From Plantago elongata (Eukaryota; Streptophyta; Magnoliopsida; Lamiales; Plantaginaceae), in the NCBI GenBank assembly GCA_036897095.1, contig JAYMSP010001128.1, positions 1 through 35,847 of the forward strand: a stretch of DNA of 35,847 bases, given 5' to 3'. How positions within the stretch are numbered: the first letter of the stretch is position 1; the number at the start of each line of letters is the position of its first letter. Of the stretch, positions 1 to 16,180 are shown piece by piece. A program made the translations under genes and the position numbers. The notes beneath the pieces are model-generated. The model was not told the origin of the DNA, made no database searches, and was given only the letters and a program-made list of their open reading frames with translations.

Positions 1-2664
1 TGCAACCATAATAGAGTTGTCTCCGCCAATTTTCTGAGGTCCTGAAGGCAGCAGGGTCCCACGCTGTGCTCTGCTTTCCGCAGCATTTAATGCGGCTTTA
101 CGGAGAGACGAAAGATGAAGTTTACGGGAGGATCCACCTAAACGCTTTCCAGGAAGATCAAATCCTTGTCCAGATCCACTTATTCCGCCATTTATCAGGT
201 CTTCACATTCCTATGGATCTCGGTTTCAGTTAATAATGCGATAAGAAATGAAAACTGGATCATGCATTAGCCACAGCAATATATCAATAAGACAGGTACA
301 GGATATGAAGCAGCAGAAGATCACTTAAAGACCAACTAGAAGTAATCAGAATATGAAAAGTAATCCACTGACAGTAAGCAGAAGGCCCCATAAATGTATC
401 TTTTACCGCCTTTCCAATTCTTTCTCCAACAATCACACATATCAAGAGTATTTTGATGTTTTTATATTCATGCAAACGCCATGTTTTATAAAATATGAGA
501 CTTTTGATTAAGGAATGAATGTCAGTTTTCACACACATCATCATTTGCTCTAAAATTTCAGGTTTACCATTTCAAATATAAAACAACAAACCAATATTGG
601 GAGTTGATGTATGCGGGTTGATGCTGCTGCAATATGGCCTAATCCATGGCCATTTAGCAACATTACTGGATATTTGACTTGGCTAAAAAGAATTTAATTT
701 GACAAATTGAAAGAAATCAGCAAAAGGAGGCAGAGAAACTGAAAATAAAGTGTTGTATCGTCAAATGTTGCTCGGACTTGGGCCAAAACATTTTGACAAA
801 GAAAATAATATACTTGGCCAGTAGATTGTAGCACGTAAACAGCAGTAGTTATTTTCTGCATAATGAATCTTCTCTACACGCTATAGCATATCTCACTCAT
901 GTACGACAAAGAATAAAATAAAGAAAATTAGTGTTCCCAAATCCCAATGAAGCCTTCACCTGACACCATCTCAAGTGAACATGAACAAAAGCCCACTAAC
1001 TTTTCTCAAATCACCTTTCACCAAGTATCGTTTAAAATAAAAATTAACCAAGTCAATTGGTTAACATTACCTAATTACAACAGTAAAGACTTGTCCAAGT
1101 TCAATGCAATTGAGAAATCAATTAAACCACTAAACATGCAGACAAAAGAAGTGGAAAATAATTTAGGTAACCTGCATTTCTGCTCATGATGAAATTCAAC
1201 TTTTATCTAATATAATTGGCTATTTATTCAACCAGAACACTTATCAAGAGCAATTTTAATATATAACAGGAAAATCAACATCACATGCATTATGATATCA
1301 GGTGGGTGTGTCAAACAATTGAGTAAGAGGTATATCGTATATGGTCTTTCCTCACATTGAGAAAAATAATGATTTTTACAAGAAATTTTCACAGCTATCA
1401 AATTGTTAGTCATTGCACACAACTCACCAAGTTGATTACATAATATTCAAATCCAAAAATAAAGATTAACTGAAACAAGAATATTGAGAGCATAGGAAGA
1501 CCAATACAAATGTGTGAAAGAAATACGATACTAAATAAATACGAAAAACAGGAAAATCCAAAATATTAATAATACAGATACATTAAAAATGGTACCGTTT
1601 TATATTTTTGGTCATGCTGTGCGACACAGACTCATATTTCTGAAAATTATAACAAATCTTTCTATAAATCAGGACTCCTTTTAAACATTTGTCTATTCAG
1701 TCATGATATAAAGAGACTTGTTCGCCTGTCCAAATGCTTTGTGATATCATATTTAAACATATTTGTATGCAAAAAAAATTTATCAGACCATCACCATCCT
1801 ACATGTATTCATGCTACATAGCAGAGAAGGTAAATGCAGCAAAAGTTAATCTAATTCAATTCATATAAAGAAAAAGAAACAGTTCAGAAAACAAAAATAT
1901 TATAAATACGAAGCCTCCCCCAATTTCTTCATACAAACCATATAAATGAAATTTTCAACCTAATATTACGATGAGTTAGTGATTTAGCAGGGAGAAGAAA
2001 CATCCTAATCTCAGTCCCCACTTTCCCTAGATTTGAAATGGTACATTTTGTTTCTCAAGTATTGGTCAGAGTATTTCCATACATTTTATTTTACACAAGA
2101 CTTCATCAATGACAGCAAGTAGTATAATTTACCTTGCGAAGTTCGTCCCACAGCTTATAGAAACTAGCATTGTGGGGACCATGTACATTATGGCACAACT
2201 CATGGAGCATGGTATCTAGAACTTCATGAAAAGGGAGAAAGTCGTCATCTCGATTTACCCTTCTAAGTCTTAATTTCACATGTATGCCAGCTCCTACATT
2301 CAACCCCAAGAGTCTTCCATTTTTCGGACTGCCAGCCAAATTAAAAAATAATATCATAAGACAAATAGTATGTAGTCTTATAATTATCAATTACACACCT
2401 AAACATTAGTAATAGCTACACCACCCAGCCAAGTGTTGGGCGCATTGCCTAATTTTTGCATACAGTAAGTCTACCTTAAATATTATAAACAATAACCTCT
2501 TGAAGAACATCAAATGACCCGGAAGATAGAAAGAAGTGGGCAGGGCAGGGCGGTAGCTCAGGGTGAAACGAATAGTAGTGACACGTAGGGCCTGTCACTT
2601 CTCTCCCCTCTTATTGAACAACATCCAACTCTTTCTATATGTGCATTATCCGGAGAATGCCTTA

Positions 2665-2717
<53 letters not shown>

Positions 2718-3134
2718 ATGGCCAATCAAACACCACCACCCAAGAGTTACTTAAATTTGCACCATTTTAACAATTATACGGTCCAACATAACTAATTCTC
2801 ATAACATATAGATTCAATAAAAAAAATGAATTAGATAGAAGTACTACAACAGTTTGGGCAGACATGTACTAAGTATAACTTCCTAATAAAAAATGATAGT
2901 AATTGTTGGTAAAAGTGGTAATAAGAAAACATATAGAAAGTGTGAAAGAAGAGATAAATTAAATTAGTACCACATTTCAGAAAGTAACTTGACCCTCCAT
3001 TTGCGATTGCGCATAATGGGTTGAACCTGTTTGGCGATTCGGTCTAAGATGTTGCGAGCAGCTTCCTGATTGGGCTTCCTTTTTAGGGGTCTGATTTCCC
3101 ATACTTTGTGGAGGTCGCCCAAATTAGTCATCAT
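1..3134 (-). CDS. WSS1A: WLM-domain DNA-dependent metalloprotease, WSS1A-like (3' part off the window)
   Basis: Partial gene; exons on the minus strand are 3134-2971, 2328-2133 and 210 to beyond 1. The junctions are GT-AG and keep frame (a codon for Cys55 is split; the second junction is phase 0). Residues 1-120 form the WLM zinc-protease core: MTNLGDLHKVWEIR at the start, KWRVKLLSE, GLNVGAG, and the metal site HELCHNVHGPH with ligands His97, His101 and His107 and catalytic Glu98. The third exon continues with GSGQGFDLPGKRLGG and LPSGPQKIGGD, as in plant WSS1 proteins. WSS1 family enzymes cleave proteins crosslinked to DNA; the Arabidopsis member WSS1A acts in DNA-protein crosslink repair in the nucleus. 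The C-terminal p97- and SUMO-interaction motifs expected in the family would lie outside the window. Two ATGs stand in tandem (3134 and 3131); either may start. Intron 2 is long (about 1.9 kb) and has no gene in it. Confidence 0.93.
2665..2714. repeat. (TG)5(TA)20 microsatellite
   Basis: Five TG units run directly into about twenty TA units, inside intron 1 of the WSS1A-like gene. It is likely length-variable between individuals. Confidence 0.95.
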
Positions 3135-3142
3135 AACCTGTA

Positions 3143-3151
3143 AAACCCTAG
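3143..3151. promoter_or_regulatory. telo-box-like motif next to the WSS1A start codon
   Basis: AAACCCTAG stands 8 bases upstream of the first ATG of the minus-strand WSS1A-like gene. The motif is common in plant promoters and 5' leaders of growth- and replication-linked genes. On the minus strand the bases just before the ATG also read TTTTACAG, a good splice acceptor. The ATG may therefore begin the second exon, with a 5' leader exon in the more GC-rich stretch at about 3480-3650. That is inference; no transcript data are available. Confidence 0.35.
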
Positions 3152-4259
3152 AATTCCAATCGACATAAAAGAGGGGAATCGATGATAAGGATGCAGCTCA
3201 GAATTTCATACCTGGAAGAGAAACGGTCGGAATTTGGACGGGAAGAGAGAAGATTTTATTTGAATTTGAAAGCAACTTTAGGAACCTTCATTGTCGGTCC
3301 TTTGCCAATGTATTCTTTATCTAAGGAGGAGGCAAATACTCATGAGTGCTTGTTTGGGTTAGAATTGCAATTGAGAATTTACTAGTTAGTTAGTGTTTGG
3401 ACTACCATTTGAATTGAGGATTTATTTGTTTGGGTCACAATTCAATCCTTCTGGCTCGTAGGCTACTGTTCGTAGGATATTAGAGAGGTTGTGGCGTTGA
3501 AATCGGCGGCGAAGAATGGTTGTTTTCAGTGCGGTGGTTTCGAAACAGTTGAAAGGTCGTGGGTCGGAGGCGGTGGTGTTTCCGGTTGGCGCTTGTTTTG
3601 CTCAGAATAAGAAGAGAATGAGAAGAGGAAGAAAGTCGACAAAAACTCTGCAGCCCAACTTATGAGATACTGGACATTCACCAAATTTGTTGGGCCTCAT
3701 TGGTTTATGGTAATTCATATATTATTTAAAATCAGTGGACTCAAAGAAGAATCATACCAAATGGGTAAAAAAATTATGTGTTAAATTCTTCCACAAAATA
3801 ATTAATTTATAATTCATCCTATATTTTAAAAAAAACATGCATGCAATTTCTTTCATTCTAATTTATTCACGTTAGCTTTAAATTTTCTTCTTATTTTTAT
3901 AGAAAAAATATGACATTAAATCACAAGTTTAACATAATTGATATTTTGTACTCTTGCTACCTATTATCTGTGCAGATTATTAATATTGGTAATCACCACT
4001 ATGTCATGTAGTTTTTATCGTATGGAGTGGGAAAACTGTAGTACATTTATGAATATTGAAAAAATAAAGTTATATAGTTTATTGAGACGGTAAATTAATG
4101 ATTTTTCATTTAATGTCATTTTTTAAAAATATCTCATTGATTCCTTGCAAATTGTTTCGGAATGATGTATATGGGGCTTTTTTTATGGTTTAGAAATATA
4201 GCTATTACCATCATATCGTCAATTCAACTCAATCATATTACAAAAATTTATCAATAAAT

Positions 4260-4355
4260 CAATCATTACCTAGCTATCTACCATCTACTAGAACATGGAA
4301 ATCGAACCATAACATTTAAGAGTCATGGTACATAAACCTAACCAATTCGATTAAG
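4260..4355 (-). mobile_element. tRNA-derived SINE relic
   Basis: On the minus strand a box-A-like TTGGTTAGGTTTATG (4331-4345) is followed at the normal distance by a box-B-like GGTTCGATTTCC (4297-4308), the internal RNA polymerase III promoter layout of tRNA-derived SINEs. No tRNA cloverleaf can be drawn and no clear tail or target duplication is visible, so this is a relic, with approximate ends. Confidence 0.45.
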
Positions 4356-4830
4356 GTATTTAATATCATTCCAATCATTCTTAAACGACAATCAATTTTA
4401 TTAGATCTTGGTATTTGTATATTTATAAAATGTTTGATAGTTTACGCCTTAGTTCAAGTTGTATACAATATTTGTAGTATTATTTTTTTAAAAGTTCCAG
4501 TATACGCAAGTGAAAAAATTATTCGATAAACTTGAAATGCAGAAATGATTTAAGAATTTTTTTTATATAAACAATTAAACTAAACATACTTAACATTTAT
4601 GAAAATAAATTATTTAATAAATTGTGAAACAAGATAAAAGGTCAACATCTATAATAATAAATGTTAAAAGACTTAACATGCATAAAAAATATGTACATGT
4701 ATAATTGTTCACCCAAATACCTCATAACCGTAAAAGTCATAGACGGTGGAATCTTAAATATAAATATTTATGAGCGGGTGTGAGAAGTAGAGGGACCAAC
4801 TAAGGAATTATGAGAAGATTGTAAATTAAG

Positions 4831-4965
4831 GGTTTATTCTCTTCGTCTACAAACTTATTCAATTAAGTTCCATTCATTCTAATTCAGTTCAACTTTATTT
4901 AATTATATTTTATACTACAATTCAGTCAGGGTCAATTTAATTAAATTCAGTTGAAATAATTGTAA
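4831..4965. repeat. dispersed repeat, copy 1
   Basis: This stretch contains TTCTCTTCGTCTACAAAC, then CAGTTC-rich sequence, then TTATATTTTATA, and ends in TTCAGTTGAAA. The same order of words recurs at 22958-23080, and a weaker match lies at about 18925-19000. It is probably a non-coding transposon end or MITE; its ends are not defined. Confidence 0.5.
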
Positions 4966-5021
4966 TTGAAGAGCACATATCCTAATTAGGTTAGTTACAT
5001 CACAAAGCTGGAATATAAACA

Positions 5022-5411
5022 CCAATTACGGTAAAAAAATGTTTATTTTTGCTTTTTTAATTATATTTTCATAAATTCAATGATAATATAATTAAAAATA
5101 GTTGCAGGATTATGAAAATTATTAATTTTGAACAAATATGGTAAACATTTTGATTTTCAACATACAATTCAATATGAAACATAAATAAATAGATTAAAAA
5201 ATTAAATGTTTCAATTATTGTAAAAAAAATATTTAGTTTTGCTTTTTAGTTATAAGTTTATAAATTCAATGATAGTATAAACTAAAAATAGTAGCAGGAT
5301 TATGACAATTATTAATTTAGAATAAAAATGGTATTTAATGTGATTTTCTACATACAATTCAATGAATGAATGAAACATAAATAAATAGATAAAAAATGAA
5401 AAATTTCAAAT
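5022..5411. repeat. imperfect tandem duplication, unit about 190 bp
   Basis: Copy A is about 5022-5210 and copy B about 5212-5411. Both open with CAATTA..GTAAAAAAA, share ATAAATTCAATGATA, GCAGGATTATGA and ACATACAATTCAAT, and close with GAAACATAAATAAATAGAT. Copies differ by scattered substitutions and small indels, including an extra GAATGAAT in copy B, so the duplication is old. Confidence 0.8.
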
Positions 5412-5470
5412 CACATGGTAAGGATAAATAATTCAACAATAAAATTTATGTGAGATATACAGTAGTTATT

Positions 5471-5564
5471 CATGTTAGATCAAGTGAGATTGTATCAATC
5501 ATGTATTTTCTAGGGGTACATGTTACATCGAGTGAGATTGCATCGCTCCTACTTTATGGGGGTA
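5471..5564. repeat. tandem duplication, unit 46-48 bp
   Basis: Units 5471-5518 and 5519-5564 both begin CATGTTA.ATC.AGTGAGATTG and end with GGGGTA. This is a local duplication with no coding role that I can see. Confidence 0.7.
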
Positions 5565-6738
5565 GAACGACGAATATCAAATTCGGATAACAAATATGGT
5601 TCATGAAGACTTAGCCTTCTGTATGATCAAAAGTGATTTTGATGTGATTTGATGGTTTAGTCGCTAGTTGCATGTGCTGAAAACTTGAGAATATATTCAG
5701 GGAGGAAACTACCTGAAGATTTAACTGAGTTCATGAATTCTGACAACATATGTCCTGACGAAGATGATATCGTCAATAGAGAAAATATTTATTATGTCGA
5801 GTTCCTAAACACTATAGGACTTCTGGTATCATATAATTCAACTTAAGGAGGGTTGCATGGTTATTGTTATAAATTTACAATGCACCTCTCCAATAATACA
5901 ATGTATTCAAACTTTAAGTAGTATTATATGACTTTTCGATCATTTGATATGTTCTTTTCCAAACTTCATTCATATTAGAAGTTATATATGGCGTGGCAAC
6001 ACTTTGAATACAAATATCTATATTTTTGTTAGCAATATGAATCCATCAATATTTAGATTAAAGATAGACATATTTTCCCGAGACTTTGTGAATATTTATT
6101 TATTTTTAATTTTTATGATACTCGCGTTCTAAAAAACTACTGCACACATTAAAGTTGATGAGTAGTTTTAGGTAGAAATGTAAGAAAATGTACTTTTAAT
6201 TGTAAAAGGTGCATTTTATGTTTATTATTTATTGTGCTTTTATGTATGATGAGGCTTATTTTCCTTTAATGTATGAAGTTCTATGACACGATTAAAAATG
6301 AAATATATAAAAAAAATTGAAATTTAAGGAGTAAATTAACATTATGTTAATAAGCCAAAGTCAAGCTAGAGTACAGATCAAGAAAAAATATTGACTTTGC
6401 CCCTGCATATTTAACTTCTTTATCGGGGGTAAATCAATTATAACAATATGAGATTCCTACTTGAAAATTCAATTCGAATTGAAAACCAACTCTTAGAACT
6501 TAATAACTTAATTTGAAATGTAAACCAAGTCTAAGAATAAATTATAATATTCAAAAAACTAATAAATAAAATATTTAAAATAAAACTAAATTGTTAAAAA
6601 TTACCAAACAAAAAAATAAAAGGGAAAGAATTGGGTTAGAAGAGATGTCCTACGTATTGATCATATGATTGAGCATCATAGTCGTTTGTGTCCGTCTCTC
6701 ACCGATGGGCAAATAAATGTGTATCGTACTACTTCTCA
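5565..6738. other. AT-rich spacer, no gene seen
   Basis: No open frame here resembles a known family. The part at 5570-5860 is less AT-rich and could be a worn-out coding or transposon fragment, but stops occur in all frames and I could not match it to anything. Confidence 0.5.
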
Positions 6739-7744
6739 CTGTCTCATTTTTCAGAGAGGGCTTGTTGGAACGACTTTTCAGTCGGTGTAATTAATACACT
6801 GTACTATTTATTGTCATGTAGTCTCAATGGACACATGTGCCTTTCTGAAAGCTAGCATGCTCCTTGAATTAATAATGACATGTCTCCAGAGAGGTGTACC
6901 GTGCCACAAGCACTATACAAATGCTTTATGAACATAATCTTTCTGAAGAGACTAATCCTTTATGTCTTCATCAAACTTGCACAATCTTCAGTCTTCAAAT
7001 CTTCGATTAAACTCCATTGATCGGTTCCTTCTTCATGACCTTTTCAAAATATAAAATTACATTCAGAGACCTAATAATCCCATTACAAGTTTAACTAGAC
7101 TAACATACTAAGTGATTTCCTCTTTTACAATATTCAAGTAAACTAAGAGTACTAGTCAACATTCTGTACTAAAGATAAGTTACATGGTGATTGATCAAAA
7201 ACACTAACAGATATTCCTAATAGTGTATTTCTCAGCTTCTAAGTGGTGATCATCCTAACAGTGTATTTCTCTATCTCGTATTTCAGAGATGACTATACAC
7301 TTAGCAACATTTCTGCCGGTGTAATAAATGCATTGTACTATTTCTTGTTATTTAGTTTTAACGGACACATGAGGCTTTCTGAGAGCTCACATGCTCCTGT
7401 ACTCGATGATATCATATGTTCATAAACTTGTTTTGTGCAATGTATATACTATACAATATGGTTCATGATCATAGCTTGTCAGAGGAGATTTATACCTTTA
7501 GTCTTCATAAACCTTGTGCAATCTTCAGTCTTCAATCTTCGATTAAAATTAATTGTTAGGATCCTTCTCTAAAATATAAAATTACATTCAGAGACCTAAC
7601 AATCCTATTACAATATTTACTAAACTAAAATACTAAGTGATTTTCAATTTTACAATGTTCAAGTAAACTAAGAGTACTAGTCACTTTTTGTATTAAGATA
7701 ATTTATATGGTGATTAATAAAAAATACTAACAGATATTCCTAAC
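6739..7744. repeat. diverged direct duplication, unit about 480 bp
   Basis: Copy 1 is about 6739-7222 and copy 2 about 7269-7744. Shared landmarks appear in the same order: TTTCAGAGA, CGGTGTAATAA, GGACACATG, GCAATCTTCAGTCTTCAA, ATATAAAATTACATTCAGAG, AAGTAAACTAAGAGTACTAG and CTAACAGATATTCCTAA. Copies differ at many sites. The unit has no coding capacity; it could be a duplicated element end or the flank of the decayed gene that follows at about 7780. Confidence 0.8.
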
Positions 7745-7781
7745 ATACGGTGAGTTCACTTGAGAAAAGTGCTATAGGCGT

Positions 7782-8415
7782 GATATTTCGTGCACCTATC
7801 TGTATGAGACGCTCTTTGCTTACGATATCATCATCACGGAATTGTACAACAAGTTCGAGGTGTCATACGAATTCGATGACATGAAGGTGATTGTAGCAAA
7901 ATTGCATGAAAGGCACAAACTGTTCACCAAGTTGTTGAAAACTAAGGAGATGCAGTATGATGTGGTAAAGGACCGGTTCTTCACGGCTCAGGACGGAGTG
8001 TGAGACAAGCTTATTGCGGTTTGTCACGTCTTCTCTGCTTATAACTTTTTCTCACTTTTGACACACTTGTGATATGTTGATTCTTGCTTCAATGGTGAAT
8101 TACAGGAGGATTAAAAAGATGCCTTTGGTACTTCCACCAAATGATCCAATGTGGAGTGATCTTCGTGTTGTATTTGAAGGTCCTTCGCTTGACGTGTCTT
8201 CCAACAACACTTTCTCGATGTCGATGCCACCGGACTCAGACGAGATTGACTTTATCAATGAAGATAAAGAGATGGATGCATACCTGCGTTGTTTCGAGAT
8301 AGACAAGGTTCGTGACGATTTTGATGGTCTGCTAATTCCTCTAAGTAGGTTCGATCATAAGGCTTCTCCAAATGTGGCCCAGCGTATAACTTGTTTGAAT
8401 CTAGTTATGCTATAA
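7782..8415 (+). pseudogene. decayed Myb/SANT-like DNA-binding domain gene
   Basis: One plus-strand frame reads YNKFEVSYEFDD, then KLHERHKLFTKLL and VVKDRFFTAQDGV, followed by a stop and DKLIAVCHVFSAY. This follows the plant Myb/SANT-like (Myb_DNA-bind_3) pattern in which the domain ends with a helix of the type RYK.L...Y...K and then VTADDYVW. Here the expected Trp codon TGG has become TGA at about 8000. After a probable intron, a second block at 8101-8415 (RRIKKMPLVLPPNDPMWSDL, then an acidic stretch) stays open for over 100 codons. Genes of this class are often derived from PIF/Harbinger transposons. The N-terminal half of the domain is missing and no start is evident. Assignment rests on pattern memory only. 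Confidence 0.5.
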
Positions 8416-8695
8416 CTTGTTCAAAGTTGAAGAAATACATAAGGATACTAAAATAAAATTTAGATTTTCCTTTTTTACAGCGACACTAATTACAGTGAAA
8501 CCGTGTGATCCATTCTGATCTACTCTTAAGCATTTCTTCTCCCAAACTACAGCAGCAACAACACAATGAATTAGATGAAAACTCACTTCTGAACAAATAG
8601 GAAACAAAGTTAATGCAGAATTTTAATACTTATAAGTTCCGGTTGACAAATTTACCTGTCTGAAACATCAGCTCAGAAACCCAAGCCTTAGTCTC

Positions 8696-8826
8696 CTACA
8701 GGTCCAATTCAAGGTCAGTACCCATAACACTGTCGTCATCCGTGTTTTTCTTCGGGGCAGTTATCCCACTTATCCTCCGGGTCCAATTCGACACTTGTAT
8801 TAATTCATCTAACTTACACGTTGGCA
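8696..8826 (-). pseudogene. short orphan coding-like tail
   Basis: A minus-strand frame of about 40 codons reads CKLDELIQVSNWTRRISGI, then an acidic run KKNTDDDSV and GTDLELDL, ending in TAG at 8698-8696. Its composition (Lys, then Asp-rich C-terminus) is like the end of a nuclear protein rather than random AT-rich DNA, but I do not recognise the family. It lies about 270 bp beyond the stop codon of the ABCC gene on the same strand. It could be a gene fragment carried by a transposon, the last exon of a lost gene, or chance. Confidence 0.25.
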
Positions 8827-9097
8827 ATCATACAATACATCGGAATATATTGTAGAAAATCTGACTATATAAGTAATGCTGAAATACAGCAGAAGCATCA
8901 GATTGATGGAATATAGTAGTTTTTGAGATCTTTACAACTTCGCCTTAGAAATAGTGTACATGGCTACTATTTGAGATCTTTTCTCTTTGCTAAACATATC
9001 ACGAAACTCAAGTGGGATACTTCCGCTTTTCATAATCGTCATCATCAAAACCATATCTTGAATGTCATTCAGCTGCAGATACACGTACTTCTTATAC

Positions 9098-14532
<5,435 letters not shown>

Positions 14533-15518
14533 TGTTCTTACTCGAAGAGAAGAGATGAAGCTTTAGACTCTCTTCTTGGTACTTTTCCACTGTATCTTTA
14601 TTAATATTATCTTGCTTCCCTGATCTTCTCTTACTTTTCTTTATTTACTTTTCAATCATACTTTTGTTCTTTCATTGTCTTATTTCTTTGTTGGTGGGCT
14701 AAAAGTTGATGTGGATCTTTCATGCAAAAAAGTCATATTGACTGCCTAACACTTGCATACTAAAATGGATTAGCAAATTGGAAGAAACAGAAAACTGCAA
14801 ACATTTCTAATGTATATAATAACAAGACTGATAGTGAAAGGCGTTGGTCGGTGCTATGCTCTGTTTAAACTCTTCCCGGCTCCAGCCCCCATCCATGGAG
14901 GTTACAAATGAAATAAGTATAAAAAAACAAAATTGATTATTAAATTTACTAAAATCTAGTTTGGTAGCTCATATAGTTGTTATTTGCAATTCCTAACCCG
15001 ATAATTTACTAAAACCTTATTTGGTGGCTCATGTACTTGTCATCATATCATTGCATCTCACAACAACAATAATGAAATTGTAGCTTAATTGGCCCATCAA
15101 CTCCATAATAGGTCGTTTGCCGTTTCAACAAAAAATAAAAAATTGCATCTCACTCAAACTTACTGCTACACCTATGCCTAACGAGGAGCAAGTTGCAAAG
15201 GATTTAAGTAGTCGTAGAGTCAAACACAATCCAAATCCCAATAGTAAAAAGTGATACCAAACCATACAAACAATTCACCAAATTCTTCCTTCCAAAATTA
15301 CTGATTGGATAGAATTTGAGTGGAATTTTTCAATTGAAATTGAGTTTTTTTTACAAAATATTCGACTTGAATAGGTAAATGGCGCAAACAGTCAAATCCC
15401 TCAATTCCAATCTCACAACATTGTCAATCATCAATCATCAGGAGATTACATACATCACAAACAAACAAGTAAAATAACTGAAAAACAGCAGTAACAGCAA
15501 ATTGACATGAATACTTAC
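14533..15518. other. upstream region of the ABCC gene, no TMD0 exon seen
   Basis: I searched the minus strand here for a membrane-rich exon that could supply the missing TMD0 and found none: all frames are interrupted and AT-rich. The stretch 15089-15130 (TAGCTTAATTGG then GTTTCAAC) looks like a small tRNA-derived SINE scrap. Confidence 0.5.
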
Positions 15519-15790
15519 AAACTGAAGCCGATAGGAAGCAAACCTGGTCCGCAAAGATTGACGGTCTATTAGCGCCCAATCAACCGCATTCTTTCTAGAT
15601 CATTCATAGGGTATTCCGATCAATCGCAGAAAGATCTGTGTCATCTTTCCCTTTCATTGTTCATAGCCTGGACTCGAATACATGAATACATTACCCATGA
15701 CTTGCTTGATTCGATCCTAATTGTGAAATGAAGAAGAAGAAGAAGTAGGATCGGAACCGACTGAATGAGTCCGCACGCTATCTCACGCGC
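15519..15790 (-). other. possible untranslated first exon of the ABCC gene
   Basis: This stretch is clearly less AT-rich than its surroundings. On the minus strand it carries a CTTCTTCTTCTTCTTC leader-like run and ends in a strong donor, GTAAGTATTC, just below 15519. It has no long open frame. A 5' leader exon spliced over about 970 bp to the ABCC start at 14532 fits, but I could not pick a convincing acceptor. Confidence 0.35.
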
Positions 15791-16082
15791 TGGATAGACA
15801 AGGTCACTTTAGAAAAACTAGTCTATACTACGGGGAAAAATCAGAAAAAAAATACCTTCTTTTGTCACCGTACAACTGAATGTTACAATACGATACCTAT
15901 GTGACTCGTATCATTTTAATTAAGCGATATGTGTTATATCGATCTTTTACAATCACAACTTCACTCATTCAAGTCAACAATGAATCTATAGTTATAATAA
16001 TGCACCTCATACTTTATATTGCATTCACTAACAAGTGTACATCTCCTAGACTCATCTTTACTAACATTAGTGTTTAACTTCT

Positions 16083-16180
16083 TAAGTACCTTAGACCATT
16101 CAAGTGGATGACTGTGAATAGTTGTGGTCGAAGTACCTTAGACCATTCCAAACGGATCAGTGGATGACCGTGAATAGTTT
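16083..16180. repeat. imperfect direct repeat at the MULE relic boundary
   Basis: AAGTACCTTAGACCATTC occurs at 16083 and again at 16132; each copy is followed by GTGGATGAC.GTGAATAGTT. The second copy has an insertion of about 9 bases. It lies where recognisable transposase similarity ends. Confidence 0.7.

Larger units (their letters stand above)
3152..5021. other. AT-rich spacer, no gene seen
   Basis: The part at about 3480-3650 is less AT-rich and, on the minus strand, has a CTTCTTCCTCTTCTC-type leader composition; it could be an untranslated first exon of the WSS1A-like gene. The stretch 3350-3450 has two related pieces containing TTTGGGT and CAATT and looks like a decayed MITE. The remainder is AT-rich with no long open frame or family similarity, apart from the repeats listed separately. 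Confidence 0.6.

Noticed and set aside
947..1422. Open frames in intron 2 of the WSS1A-like gene
   Set aside because: AT-rich intronic sequence with no family similarity.
4260..4355. A functional tRNA gene
   Set aside because: Box A- and B-like elements are present but no cloverleaf, anticodon arm or terminator can be drawn; a SINE relic explains it better.
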